DNA of 64,000 nt, from the IMG/VR virus record IMGVR_UViG_3300023174_000133, positions 18,535 through 82,534 of that record; one strand, 5' to 3'. The notes below the pieces were generated by a model. It was not told the DNA's origin. It saw nothing but the letters and a program-made list of their open reading frames with translations, and made no database searches. Shown here piece by piece: positions 1 through 8,194 of the stretch (position 1 is the stretch's first letter; every line of letters starts with the position of its first letter). The position numbers were made by a program, and so were the translations under genes. The DNA comes from a virus.

Positions 1-483
1 ACGTTTGTCCAAGCGAGGCTTAATGCCAGAAGTTCTTGTTCCATGTCGTCGAGGTTTTTCTTCAAGAACTGTTCGAAGCTTCTTGCGTTCTAAATCCGGA
101 AGGTTGAGAGAATCGAATAGATATTCGGCTAATTCGTCCAAGTCGATTTCTACATCGTAGAATTCTTCGCCCTTATCGTTACCAGCCTTTCGACCAGAAC
201 CTTGACCTTTTTCACCGCGTCGAACAATTTGGTCTTTTTCAAGATCCGTACCAGGACTTGAACCTGCGCTTTTTTGATTATTATCGCCGTAAACGAATTG
301 CCATTCTTTAATTCCTTTAACAGGAATTCTAACTTTTTTCTTTCCGTCTTGTCCGATAATAGACTCTTCGGAAACAATATCCACTATACCTTCGCGAATT
401 GCCTTTTCTATCTTTTGTTTATGTCTCGCTCGGTCAGAAGCAGAACGATCTGCTGTAGTTTTATGTTCTTTAAAAATAGACAT
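1..483 (-). CDS. DUF444 / YeaH-YhbH family protein (3' end outside window)
   Basis: Only the first ~161 residues are visible because the frame runs off the left edge. The ATG directly follows the TAA of the Nudix gene. The N-terminus (MSIFKEHKTTADRSASDR), the block DIVSEESIIGQDGKKKVRIP, a glycine-rich KGQGSGRKAG linker and the acidic helix DVEIDLDELAEYLFD in that order match the UPF0229/DUF444 family (E. coli YeaH, B. subtilis YhbH). In bacteria this family is co-expressed with a PrkA-type kinase and SpoVR in starvation and stress. Its biochemical role is not settled. Whether partner genes follow cannot be seen. Confidence in the family is high; function in a phage is unknown. Confidence 0.8.
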   Translation of the reverse strand, partial: MSIFKEHKTTADRSASDRARHKQKIEKAIREGIVDIVSEESIIGQDGKKKVRIPVKGIKEWQFVYGDNNQKSAGSSPGTDLEKDQIVRRGEKGQGSGRKAGNDKGEEFYDVEIDLDELAEYLFDSLNLPDLERKKLRTVLEEKPRRHGTRTSGIKPRLDKR

Positions 484-906
484 TTATGACCTCTTCTTGC
501 GTGGCATAACGGCCGTTAAAGCAAGACCATGAAATAATGCAGGCTTTAAAAATTCTGGCGATCTATCAATCGCCTTACGCCAAGGAAGCCAAATTGCTTT
601 ATCATGTTCTAAAATACCCGTTTTAGGATTTCGCGCAATTGTAGGAACGCCATCCCAAAAAACGTAATAAAATTGAATATTATCAAAAATTCCTGGCTGA
701 TCGCTTACCAATTCGCAATCTTCTTCGCGTATGCCCGCTTCTTCGTGTGCCTCTCGAAACGCCGCCTGAAACGCAGTTTCTCCTCGTTCAATAGCACCTT
801 TGGGTAGGTCTAATCTTTCACCAACCCAAAGTGTTAACACTTTTTTCATATCATAAGACATAGCCACAAGACCTGCCCCATTGATTTTATTATTTCTATT
901 CCTCAT
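484..906 (-). CDS. Nudix hydrolase
   Basis: 140 residues, the usual size for a single Nudix domain. A complete Nudix box GX5EX7REXXEEXG is visible (GAIERGE, then REAHEEAGI, residues ~37-59). It binds the metal and hydrolyses nucleoside diphosphates linked to another moiety. The DNA sequence does not reveal the substrate; housecleaning of damaged nucleotides or mRNA decapping are known roles of phage Nudix enzymes. The C-terminus is basic (PRKKRS). The gene is followed without a gap by the DUF444 gene. Confidence 0.9.
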   Translation of the reverse strand: MRNRNNKINGAGLVAMSYDMKKVLTLWVGERLDLPKGAIERGETAFQAAFREAHEEAGIREEDCELVSDQPGIFDNIQFYYVFWDGVPTIARNPKTGILEHDKAIWLPWRKAIDRSPEFLKPALFHGLALTAVMPRKKRS

Positions 907-997
907 GGGACAATCTTAGCTCGTAATTGTGAAATGTTATAGGTTTTGTGCATATAATAGACCTTAAAATGTGCGACTCCTGCGGAATCTACATAGA

Positions 998-1339
998 CTA
1001 TCTATTATAATCGTCCTCTAATCTTACAACGTCGTTTGGATAATACGTGCTCACTTCTAATAGCTTGACTTCCACTTGTTCTGCACAAAATCTATGGATT
1101 GTTCCTGGTTTGACGTGAAAAGATTCACCAGGTATCAAAAACTCTACACGTAAATCATCTTGCGAACCGACTTCTAACCTAAGCACGCCCTCGAGGACTC
1201 GTATCGTCTCTTCTTTATTAACGTGATATTGTCTTGATAATCTAAAGCCCGGGTTAATTGTGATAATCTTTCCAAGATATGCTTCACATTCTGCCCAAAT
1301 TTCCTCGTTACCCCATGGCTTTTCAATAAATTTACTCAC
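998..1339 (-). CDS. Cupin, mannose-6-phosphate isomerase type II-like
   Basis: 113 residues, GTG start with an upstream GGAG, overlapping the previous stop by 8 nt. The N-terminal KPWGNEEIW, the central QYHVNKEET metal-binding region, PGTIHRF, and the closing VVRLEDDYNR follow the C-terminal cupin domain of GDP-mannose pyrophosphorylase/phosphomannose isomerase. It is a stand-alone cupin, so sugar-phosphate isomerisation or epimerisation is likely but the substrate is not proved. It lies two genes downstream of a sugar-type nucleotidyltransferase, which supports a role in sugar-nucleotide metabolism. Confidence 0.8.
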   Translation of the reverse strand: MSKFIEKPWGNEEIWAECEAYLGKIITINPGFRLSRQYHVNKEETIRVLEGVLRLEVGSQDDLRVEFLIPGESFHVKPGTIHRFCAEQVEVKLLEVSTYYPNDVVRLEDDYNR

Positions 1340-1766
1340 TTTCTAACTCCTTTTCATATACTTTGTTATGTCCCATAACTTCTGTGAAAGCATTTAATAA
1401 CTTGCCAGCGACTTCGTTCGCGCCATCTTCGAGTTCTGACGAGAAATGCAAATCGCTTTTTTTAGGATGTAATCCACTTTCGAGTTGTTTTAAATGAAAC
1501 ATTTCGTGTGCGATACTTCGTAGAACATCGGGAAGCAATCTACCACGACAAAATATTTTTATTTTCTTTAGTTCGAACTGACAGACTGCTGTTGTTTCTA
1601 TGTTGTGTTTCTTACGATCTCCAACAAGATAACATTTGTATTCGTCGTGCAGCGAAAGCGCTCTTGAACAATATTGAACGTATAACTCCAATATTCGTTT
1701 AACTTCATCGTTAATACGAAGGTTCTTTTCAAGAAAAATTCTTACGCTTACATTATTTGTCGACAT
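1332..1766 (-). CDS. Putative zinc metallopeptidase (HExxH)
   Basis: 144 residues with a clear HEMFHLKQ motif near residue 94, preceded by a hydrophobic LRSIA helix. A later ELEDGANEVA helix could supply a third zinc ligand (Glu). The layout resembles small SprT-like or gluzincin-type phage peptidases. There is no signal peptide, so it probably acts in the cytoplasm. It overlaps the genes on both sides by 8-14 nt and so belongs to the same operon. The exact family is uncertain. Confidence 0.65.
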   Translation of the reverse strand: MSTNNVSVRIFLEKNLRINDEVKRILELYVQYCSRALSLHDEYKCYLVGDRKKHNIETTAVCQFELKKIKIFCRGRLLPDVLRSIAHEMFHLKQLESGLHPKKSDLHFSSELEDGANEVAGKLLNAFTEVMGHNKVYEKELESE

Positions 1767-2265
1767 TTGATGCTGACTCTATTAGCCACGATGACGACTG
1801 GATTTTGCCACCACCTACTCCGAAAATTACTTTACAACCGATTTCTTCGCATAAATCGAATTCAGGCACATTCGCAGCAGCGTCTCTATCGCCACCTTTT
1901 GTAAATGCAACGGGCTTTAGTATTGCTATAGCTCCGACAACTGTTTGTGAACCATCATCCCATGGGACAACATAATCTACACCACGAACGCCAGCTATAA
2001 TTTCAATACGCTCAGCCTCAGGCATAAATGGTTTGCCTTTTTTGCGCACTAAAAATCCGTCGCTATTAACGATAACTGCAAATTTAATTTTTTTTCCCTT
2101 AAAATATTTTTGCTCTTGACAAATTTTCGCGCTCTCTTGAAGACAGCGAAGATGTCCAATGTGCATGGGATCGAATCCACCTGACGTTACGATAAGTTCT
2201 TCGTTAAAAACGTCAGCGTGCATCCTAAGTTCTTGCACATCTTTAAAGATATTGTGTTCATTCAT
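1753..2265 (-). CDS. Cytidylyl/adenylyltransferase, HldE (RfaE) C-terminal domain-like
   Basis: 170 residues. GGFDPMHIGHL near residue 29 is the HxGH nucleotide-binding motif of the cytidylyltransferase superfamily. VKKGDY-like FTKGGDRD, and the GGGKIQSSSWLI region standing where HldE has YSTTxLI, point to the heptose-1-phosphate adenylyltransferase branch rather than to NMN or phosphopantetheine enzymes. It likely transfers a nucleotide to a sugar phosphate. Start ATG has GAGGATCAC upstream. It shares an operon with a sugar-isomerase-like cupin. Confidence 0.8.
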   Translation of the reverse strand: MNEHNIFKDVQELRMHADVFNEELIVTSGGFDPMHIGHLRCLQESAKICQEQKYFKGKKIKFAVIVNSDGFLVRKKGKPFMPEAERIEIIAGVRGVDYVVPWDDGSQTVVGAIAILKPVAFTKGGDRDAAANVPEFDLCEEIGCKVIFGVGGGKIQSSSWLIESASNVDK

Positions 2266-2293
2266 GTGATCCTCGCAATTTAATACTAACTAT

Positions 2294-3931
2294 CTATTGT
2301 AAACTCTTCTTAAATGTCTCTGGGAATAGATGCGAGTTACTACCATAAAATCGTTGCCAGTCGACATCAAGAATGTAACTCGCAGCATGATCGTTTTCGT
2401 TTCTAATAGAACGACCTAAGGACTGAACAACAGTTTTCGCGGTCTCAAAGGCGTACCACCAACCCCAGCGGTGCATACGCTTCTTGACAATTTTATCTCC
2501 AAGATAAGGGTACGGAACCTTGCAAATAATTTGAAAGCGAGATAAATTATCCTTCAAGTCTACGCCTTCCTGCATCGAAGGAGACACGATTACGGTAGGT
2601 TCTTTTGAGCGCATGTGCTCTTCTAATTTCTTGTGTCGATCCTCAGAACCATGGAAAATCAGTCGTTTATTCTTAATGTGTTGTTTAATGTAAGAGGCGA
2701 TTTTATAGCTATGAGCGTGAATGATTCCCTTCTCTTTTGGGTGTTGTTCAAGGATGCTTTTGATTGCCTCGACCAATTTAGGAAGGTCAGCATCGATCGT
2801 CCCAGCTGACATTTTAGCGATTGGAAAAGCGAAAATTGGATGATTGTTAGAATCGAATGGAGACGGAATCGACATAAACGAAACATCGTCGTCGGCGATG
2901 CCAAGCATTCTACAAAAACCTGTTTGATTAATAATGGTAGCAGACATCATTAATACCTTACGACCACTTTTAAACAAAATTTGTTCGGCGTATGGCGAAA
3001 TGTCGATCGACTTAAACTCGAGTTTTCGCATTCCCTTTCCTTCGCCATCAGAAAGATTAAACACCCAATTCTCTTCATCGTAGAGCGAAAGGAATTGCTC
3101 GATCTTCGTAAGATGTTTACTCAACATATCGTACTGTTTCGTAATTTTTTCGAACTCTCCGTTACCTTTTTCGTTGAGTTTGAACTTCTCGATAATCATT
3201 TCATATTGAGCAACATGAACTTTCAACTGCTGAATATAAACGTTTTTAACCCAATCAAAAGATTGCTTTTGAGTAGAGAGTTCTGGCATTTCAAGCTTGA
3301 GCGCGCTCAAAGCGAATCGCTCAGATACCGAGATTTCGATGAACTTACACAGCTCGCCGTCTGCGTTATGCGCTTCGTCGACGACAAGTAGGTTACGAGG
3401 CTCAAGCTTTCCGGAATACGCAGTTTCGGTTAGAAAATAACTGAAATTTGTCACCGACTCGTCTGATGAAATAAACTTCGTCTTTTCTTCTCTGTACGTA
3501 CAGTGAAATTTGCAGGTGCGATAAAACTTCGACGTTGTATCAGTCTCTGCCTTTAATTGTTGTAGGGATTCACCACAGTTTTGTTTTTTGTGATGCTTGC
3601 ACTGATAATTTGCAGCCGACATAATTTGTCGCATGCCACCGTCAGGTTCACCGAAATCGTGGATGTATTGTTCTTGAAGCAGCTTCTGAGTAGTCAAAAA
3701 ATAAGCACCGTTTTTATACCCAGAGTCTGAGTTTTGCGGTTGCGTCGCAGTGAGGTAACGTGCGATAGTCATACCGATAGCAGATTTTCCAACGCCCGTC
3801 GCAGCTTCCAAAACCATGAAGCGTTTATTTTCTGTAACGAATGCGTTAAGAGCAGCGTTAATCGCATTTTCCTGCGCTTCACGACACTCGGCATAAGGAA
3901 AATACTGAATCCAATCGCTCTTCGTAATCAA
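2294..3931 (-). CDS. DinG/XPD-type superfamily 2 helicase
   Basis: 545 residues. Walker A EAATGVGKSAIG (~43-54) and a DEAH box (VVDEAHNAD) are followed by the C-terminal motif VI QSLGRSIRNE. Four cysteines between the two ATPase motifs (QC, NC, TC, HC around residues 110-145) sit where XPD/DinG helicases hold an Fe-S cluster, so 5'-3' DNA unwinding is likely. The start is a TTG preceded by GGAGAG; no better ATG lies in frame. It probably acts in phage DNA replication or repair. Confidence 0.88.
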   Translation of the reverse strand: MITKSDWIQYFPYAECREAQENAINAALNAFVTENKRFMVLEAATGVGKSAIGMTIARYLTATQPQNSDSGYKNGAYFLTTQKLLQEQYIHDFGEPDGGMRQIMSAANYQCKHHKKQNCGESLQQLKAETDTTSKFYRTCKFHCTYREEKTKFISSDESVTNFSYFLTETAYSGKLEPRNLLVVDEAHNADGELCKFIEISVSERFALSALKLEMPELSTQKQSFDWVKNVYIQQLKVHVAQYEMIIEKFKLNEKGNGEFEKITKQYDMLSKHLTKIEQFLSLYDEENWVFNLSDGEGKGMRKLEFKSIDISPYAEQILFKSGRKVLMMSATIINQTGFCRMLGIADDDVSFMSIPSPFDSNNHPIFAFPIAKMSAGTIDADLPKLVEAIKSILEQHPKEKGIIHAHSYKIASYIKQHIKNKRLIFHGSEDRHKKLEEHMRSKEPTVIVSPSMQEGVDLKDNLSRFQIICKVPYPYLGDKIVKKRMHRWGWWYAFETAKTVVQSLGRSIRNENDHAASYILDVDWQRFYGSNSHLFPETFKKSLQ

Positions 3932-4007
3932 GTGACTCTCCAGGTATAATTTTAGACACTATGATAGAATCAAAGACTATATCACAGTTACATTGTAGCG
4001 ATAAATC

Positions 4008-4328
4008 TTAAATTTTATATTGTATGAAATTAGCAGGGAAATCTTTTTCACCCTGCATTTTCTTTAGACGTTCTTCGGAGCGCTTTCTTGCGTAAAATTT
4101 TGCTTCGGTCTCGTCTTTAAATGACATCGATTCGCTATTTTCTTCATCTTCTTCGTCGTTTATAACAACTCGCCATGCTCCATGAGCAACATCAGGCGAA
4201 ATATTTGCGTCGACGCCAGGGACACTTCTCCAATTAAACATACTATCTTCCGGCGGAAGTGTTGTTTTATAACTTCTACCGATTTCTTCTGCTATAATTT
4301 CGCGAACAAGGGCCCTGAGATTTGTCAT
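4008..4328 (-). CDS. Tagged hypothetical protein (LRxLVRE motif at N-terminus)
   Basis: I place the start at the ATG at 4328, giving MTNLRALVREIIAEE, because this aligns with the N-terminal tag of many other proteins in the window. A TTG at 4352 would add eight residues. The rest is a small acidic and basic domain with no recognised fold (DEEDEENSES, then a helical KFYARKRSEERLKKM). The start codon lies in the loop of a perfect 12-bp inverted repeat (4310-4350), suggesting translational control. Confidence 0.75.
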   Translation of the reverse strand: MTNLRALVREIIAEEIGRSYKTTLPPEDSMFNWRSVPGVDANISPDVAHGAWRVVINDEEDEENSESMSFKDETEAKFYARKRSEERLKKMQGEKDFPANFIQYKI

Positions 4329-4350
4329 ATTATTAACTATCTCAGGGCCC
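4310..4350 (-). promoter_or_regulatory. Perfect 12-bp hairpin around a start codon
   Basis: GGGCCCTGAGAT and its exact complement ATCTCAGGGCCC (4310-4321 and 4339-4350) enclose a 17-nt loop. On the minus strand that loop contains the ATG of the tagged gene. No clear U-run follows, so it is a poor intrinsic terminator. A role in attenuation or start-site control is inferred. Confidence 0.6.
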
Positions 4351-4358
4351 AAGAAAAA

Positions 4359-4775
4359 TTACTCTACTGAAATTTTTCGCTTACTTGGGCGCTTCACAGG
4401 AACTTCTAAATGAAGGACACCAGCTTCATACTTCGCAGAAATATTTTCATAGTTTGTACCGTCAGGTAGAGACCACGACTTTTCATAAGTCGCCTTATTC
4501 GTCTCCGAATTTTTCGCAGCATTTACAGGACTCGGAATAAACGAATACATACTCGACGAATTTCGAATTTCACGAGATGCACTAACTCGTAGTGTATTCG
4601 AAACGATCTCAACGTCGATATCAGAACGAGAAAGGCCGGGCAAATCGATGTCGATTTCAAACCCTTCATCCGTCCTACGAACGTTTGAATTCGCAAGCCA
4701 GGAATTTTCGAACGTGTTCTTGGTATTGCCAAACATATTATCAATCATATCGTAGTGAATAAGACCAAACATCAT
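4359..4775 (-). CDS. Small heat-shock protein (Hsp20/alpha-crystallin)
   Basis: 138 residues. The DEGFEIDIDLPGLSRSDIDVE strand region and the closing YEAGVLHLEVPV (G-x-L motif) define an alpha-crystallin domain. The C-terminus is basic (KRPSKRKISVE). It is an ATP-independent holdase chaperone; T4-like and marine phages often carry one. The start ATG-ATG follows AGGAGAAA. Where bacterial homologues often have a C-terminal I-x-I, only KISV is present. Confidence 0.88.
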   Translation of the reverse strand: MMFGLIHYDMIDNMFGNTKNTFENSWLANSNVRRTDEGFEIDIDLPGLSRSDIDVEIVSNTLRVSASREIRNSSSMYSFIPSPVNAAKNSETNKATYEKSWSLPDGTNYENISAKYEAGVLHLEVPVKRPSKRKISVE

Positions 4776-4863
4776 TTTCTCCTAATTTTGCCGAATTCTA
4801 TCATTCGGACCCATATAAAGTAATCACGCTGGAGAAAAAGAACATAGTCTTAGAGAAAAATTA

Positions 4864-5355
4864 TTAGAAAAGTTTACTCAATAATTCAACTCTTTCTTTC
4901 ATTTTCACTTTCTTATCTTTAGGACGTAAAACAGTCGAACAAATCATTCTTGTAGCCTGTTTTTCTCCCATTTTATTGTAATTTAATTTTTGATCGTTCA
5001 TAAAATCGACGATCACGTTTGTCGACGTTTCAACATCGAACATCTCTTTACGAGACATCTTATAGCCCAAACCATCTACATGTAGTTGAAATATTCCAAA
5101 CGATTTATGACCAGGAGAAGTCGCTCTCGGATCGAGCTCACTTTCAGCGAATGCGTTAACGATTAGACCACGAATGACATGTTCCGACTTAAATCCTCGC
5201 TTTCTTGCTACTTTTTCAATAGCACATGCTACGATTCTTTGTTTTTCCGTCACGTTTGCTTTAAGACACACTGGTTCAATAATCTCGCTCTTATCCAAAC
5301 CAGGTGCATACGCCATTTTAGTAAAAAATAAACACAGAATTAGAAAATTCATCAT
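4864..5355 (-). CDS. Secreted lysozyme/lytic transglycosylase-like protein
   Basis: 163 residues with a short hydrophobic N-terminal signal (NFLILCLFF). The segment AFAESELDP followed by SFGIFQLH fits the SLT/goose-type lysozyme core: catalytic Glu, then the S-x-G-x-x-Q strand. It would cleave peptidoglycan in the periplasm. With the adjacent lipoprotein it may form part of lysis or of virion entry. The catalytic Glu assignment is from motif position only. Confidence 0.7.
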   Translation of the reverse strand: MMNFLILCLFFTKMAYAPGLDKSEIIEPVCLKANVTEKQRIVACAIEKVARKRGFKSEHVIRGLIVNAFAESELDPRATSPGHKSFGIFQLHVDGLGYKMSRKEMFDVETSTNVIVDFMNDQKLNYNKMGEKQATRMICSTVLRPKDKKVKMKERVELLSKLF

Positions 5356-5408
5356 TTTCCTTATTGTATTTGTTTAATTATACAGCGAAAAGCATTTGAA
5401 TGATACAG

Positions 5409-5436
5409 AAAAAAGAAAGGGGAGCAATTGCTCCCC
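5409..5436 (-). terminator. Intrinsic terminator
   Basis: Perfect 7-bp stem GGGGAGC-AATT-GCTCCCC at 5419-5436. It is followed on the minus strand by a T-rich run (5409-5418), just after the lipoprotein gene. Confidence 0.85.
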
Positions 5437-5457
5437 TTCCTAAAGGATTTATTTAAA

Positions 5458-5718
5458 TCACTGCGTAACTGTCGTAGAGGTAGCACCGACCTGTGGACAT
5501 ACGCCATCGACAGGCGTTGAACCATCGGCGCAGCTCGTAGCTGGAGTCGTAACAGTCGACGAACCCGTTGCAGTTACTGTGACGTCAGCAGCAGGAGAAG
5601 TCGCATCTACTGGCGCGGGAGTTTGCGTAACACTATCGGTAATTTGGTCATTGACCGCGGTTTCAGAAGCACAACCAGCAACCATCATGAAAACTACTGC
5701 ACTAAGACTCTTGAACAA
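5458..5718 (-). CDS. Small Thr/Ala-rich lipoprotein
   Basis: 86 residues. TTG start behind GGAGGGCAAA. A hydrophobic signal ends in a lipobox VAGC-A near residue 16, so lipid attachment and membrane anchoring are expected. The mature part is low-complexity Thr/Val/Ala with two cysteines in CADGSTPVDGVC, which could form a disulfide. It lies just upstream of the lysozyme-like gene on the same strand, so an outer-membrane lysis role (o-spanin-like) is possible but not shown. Confidence 0.7.
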   Translation of the reverse strand: MFKSLSAVVFMMVAGCASETAVNDQITDSVTQTPAPVDATSPAADVTVTATGSSTVTTPATSCADGSTPVDGVCPQVGATSTTVTQ

Positions 5719-5783
5719 TTTGCCCTCCTTGTTAATGTGGCATACAGATTATTATCAGACATCTCAAATTTTATATCGAAAAG

Positions 5784-5874
5784 TGGCGGGTGTGAGGTGA
5801 TTCGAACACCTGACTGCCTTTCGACAGTGCCACGGTTCCAGCGTGGTGCATTAGACCAACTATGCTACACACCC
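5784..5874 (-). tRNA. tRNA-Ser(GGA)
   Basis: Acceptor GGGTGTG/CACACCC, anticodon loop CTGGAAC (anticodon GGA), a long variable arm typical of tRNA-Ser, T-loop TTCGAAT and an encoded CCA end. Confidence 0.95.
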
Positions 5875-5949
5875 AAAGTTACAAACATTTACAACAATAA
5901 TTATTCTCGAGACTATGTAAATAAATGAGCTGCGTCACGAGGTGATTTT

Positions 5950-6684
5950 ATGAGGGTAGCTTCGACATTATTCTTATTATTCTCTATATTTTTTCTCACC
6001 TCGTTTAGTGAAGTGAGAACTATCGTTAGACAAGACGGAATTAACCCTCCATCTAATTCATTTGGATTTGTAGTTTCGATAGTCACTATAAAAAATGCTG
6101 AAAAATGTTTAAAAGATGGTTGTCAAGAAGGCATGACTGCTGTCTCTTCTGCGTCTTCAACGATAGTACAACAAGAGAACGGATTTACAAGATTACTCAC
6201 GGCCGGTCACGCATGCGCAGTATCAGAAGCCGGAGATACCGTAACGATGATCGAGGATTTCGAAGGACAAAAGCACTTCGTAACATCACAAGTCTATTCG
6301 GGTGATCCTGATTTGTGTTTACTCGAAACAGATGGGACTTGGGGCACTCCCCTCGGCATCTCGCTTGTAACTCCACAACATGGAGATAGGGTTTGGAATA
6401 TGGCTGCGCCAAGTGGAATATTCGCACCAGGCATGTTATTAATTTTCGAAGGATATTATTCTGGCGAAAAAGACGGGAGCGACTACTACACAGTTCCAGC
6501 CGCGCCAGGATCTTCAGGCAGCGCCATACTAAATTCTAAAGGCGATATAATCGGAGTAATACATTCTGCTATACTAAAGTTTCCAAATTTAGCAGCTTGT
6601 GTAACTCAAGAACAAATTATATCTTTTTTGAAAAAAGCAACCGCGATTCTGGACGAGAGACACTCAAATCCTGATCAGGAATAG
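5950..6684 (+). CDS. Secreted trypsin-like serine protease
   Basis: 244 residues on the plus strand among minus genes. A signal peptide (LFLLFSIFFLTSFS) is followed by a chymotrypsin-fold peptidase. The catalytic triad is readable: His in LLTAGHAC (~80), Asp in GDPDLCLLE (~118) and Ser in APGSSGSAIL (~190). The protein would act in the periplasm or outside the cell, or be carried on the virion. Start ATG follows GAGGTGATTTT. Secreted S1 peptidases are unusual in tailed phages. The family call is firm; the target is unknown. Confidence 0.85.
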   Translation: MRVASTLFLLFSIFFLTSFSEVRTIVRQDGINPPSNSFGFVVSIVTIKNAEKCLKDGCQEGMTAVSSASSTIVQQENGFTRLLTAGHACAVSEAGDTVTMIEDFEGQKHFVTSQVYSGDPDLCLLETDGTWGTPLGISLVTPQHGDRVWNMAAPSGIFAPGMLLIFEGYYSGEKDGSDYYTVPAAPGSSGSAILNSKGDIIGVIHSAILKFPNLAACVTQEQIISFLKKATAILDERHSNPDQE

Positions 6685-6856
6685 AAAAATAAACGCCGCT
6701 GCACAAGTTATAAGAAAGCTCGTTGTTTAACATTAAATGCCCACTAACAAGCTCAGCGGGTCTATTAAACGGGCTTACAATAACTCCAAAACTAAATAAT
6801 AAATTTGTGAGTAACAAAGTGACTCCAAAAAAGTTGAATGCGTTTTTATATATCAA
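6617..6856 (-). CDS. Possible small membrane protein
   Basis: 79 residues from a TTG that overlaps the stop of the upstream deaminase as TTGA, the coupling pattern used elsewhere here. A single hydrophobic stretch (FFGVTLLLTNLLFSFGVIVS) suggests one membrane helix. The 3' end overlaps the plus-strand protease gene by 68 nt, which lowers confidence. No family recognised. Confidence 0.45.
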   Translation of the reverse strand: MIYKNAFNFFGVTLLLTNLLFSFGVIVSPFNRPAELVSGHLMLNNELSYNLCSGVYFSIPDQDLSVSRPESRLLFSKKI

Positions 6857-7224
6857 CCAAGAGTCATTTCTTCCCACTCACCATCCCAATTTGTGTATCG
6901 AACGACTTCAACACCACGCAATCGAAGAAATTTTTGACAATGAATACAAGGTTTGGCCATCGTAATTTCGCCCGTCGACTTAAAACGAGTAACAAAAATT
7001 TTTCTTGGGATATTTTTTCCCATCTTTAGTATCAAATCGACTTCTGCATGTCGTTCATGACAAGAACCCTTCCATCCTTGATACCATTTTTTATATTTTG
7101 CAGTCTGTTTCCAGCTACAAATACCGCGAGTCTCACTTTTTTTATCCGCCCAAGCCACTACGTGGAATGGATGACCATTCGCAAGTGCAGCGTTGAGCAG
7201 TTCATAGTAGAGAGTTGGACACAC
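6853..7224 (-). CDS. Cytidine/deoxycytidylate deaminase-like zinc enzyme
   Basis: 123 residues, GTG start after GGAGGTGG. CHERHAEVDLI supplies the His and catalytic Glu of the H-A-E motif, and KPCIHCQKF supplies the two zinc cysteines of the PCxxC motif. This is the core of the CDA superfamily. The substrate (dCMP, cytidine or a modified base) is not evident. The domain is short and may belong to a divergent phage branch. Confidence 0.75.
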   Translation of the reverse strand: MCPTLYYELLNAALANGHPFHVVAWADKKSETRGICSWKQTAKYKKWYQGWKGSCHERHAEVDLILKMGKNIPRKIFVTRFKSTGEITMAKPCIHCQKFLRLRGVEVVRYTNWDGEWEEMTLG

Positions 7225-7271
7225 CCACCTCCAAAACTAATATAACTCGTATTTAAAAAATGAACATCTTT

Positions 7272-8159
7272 TTAGAAAAGATTACTGAAATATCTCTCGC
7301 CCCGGTCGCAGAGTACGGTCGCGACATTTTTAGCACCTGTCTTACGAGCCCATCGTTCTGCGGCTATCAAATTTGCGCAAGCAGAAAATCCAACAAATAA
7401 ACCCGACGACGCCGCCAATATTCTTGAGCGTTCTTCGGCTTCATGAGTCTTGACAAGGATTATATCGTCGACTTTTTTCAAATCCACGAGAAATTTTGAA
7501 CCATCGCCGATTCCCTGAATGCCATGAAGACCTTTTTGTCCACCACTCATAACTGGAGATTCGGCTGGTTCGACAGCAACTAATTTCGTATTGGGAGAAA
7601 GCGTTCTAAATACATGCCCGACTCCCATCAATGTGCCACCTGTACCAGTCCCGGCTACGAAAGCATCGAGCGTAATACCTTGTTCACGAAGCTGATTCCA
7701 GAGCTCACTACCTGTACCATCAATGTGAGCCCTAATATTCCAATGATTATGAAATTGATTACCGTTAAACCAACCATTCGTCTCAGCCATTTCGTTCCTA
7801 AGCGCAATCGCTCCCTCAAAATCTCCATCTCCCACCTCTATGAGCTTTGCACCATAAGCCTTAAACGCTTTCTTCCTTTCCTCACTCATGTTCTTCGGCA
7901 TAATAAGCGTGCAAGAAATTCCATAATACGCGCAAAACATCGCAAATGAAATACCTGCGTTACCAGAAGTCGCCTCTATGAGATTTCCACCTCTGGCAAG
8001 TTTACCTTCTCGCATTGCCTCTTGCATAATTCTTAACATCGGACGGTCTTTTATCGAACCACTTGGATTTAAAAATTCTGCCTTCGCCCAAATAACTAAA
8101 TCGCCCAAGTCAAATTTTAGTAGTGGAGTATTTCCAACAAGGTCGGGTAACGTTAACAT
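7272..8159 (-). CDS. PLP-dependent cysteine synthase family enzyme
   Basis: 295 residues, close to normal length for CysK/CysM. NPSGSIKDRP holds the PLP lysine, TSGNAGIS binds the substrate and GTGTGGTLMG the phosphate of PLP. It would join O-acetylserine (or O-phosphoserine) with sulfide to make cysteine. It is the only amino-acid biosynthetic gene here, so it looks like an auxiliary metabolic gene. Cystathionine beta-synthase or another fold-type II activity remains possible. Confidence 0.88.
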   Translation of the reverse strand: MLTLPDLVGNTPLLKFDLGDLVIWAKAEFLNPSGSIKDRPMLRIMQEAMREGKLARGGNLIEATSGNAGISFAMFCAYYGISCTLIMPKNMSEERKKAFKAYGAKLIEVGDGDFEGAIALRNEMAETNGWFNGNQFHNHWNIRAHIDGTGSELWNQLREQGITLDAFVAGTGTGGTLMGVGHVFRTLSPNTKLVAVEPAESPVMSGGQKGLHGIQGIGDGSKFLVDLKKVDDIILVKTHEAEERSRILAASSGLFVGFSACANLIAAERWARKTGAKNVATVLCDRGERYFSNLF

Positions 8160-8194
8160 AAGGATAAGTATTTAGAAATATCTGGAGATTTAAA

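Noticed and set aside
903-953. A 16-residue frame (MHKTYNISQLRAKIVP) that overlaps the Nudix start by ATGA and looks a little like the tag
   Set aside because: Very short, weak ribosome-binding site and no conserved Glu/Arg pattern; treated as chance or a leader peptide.
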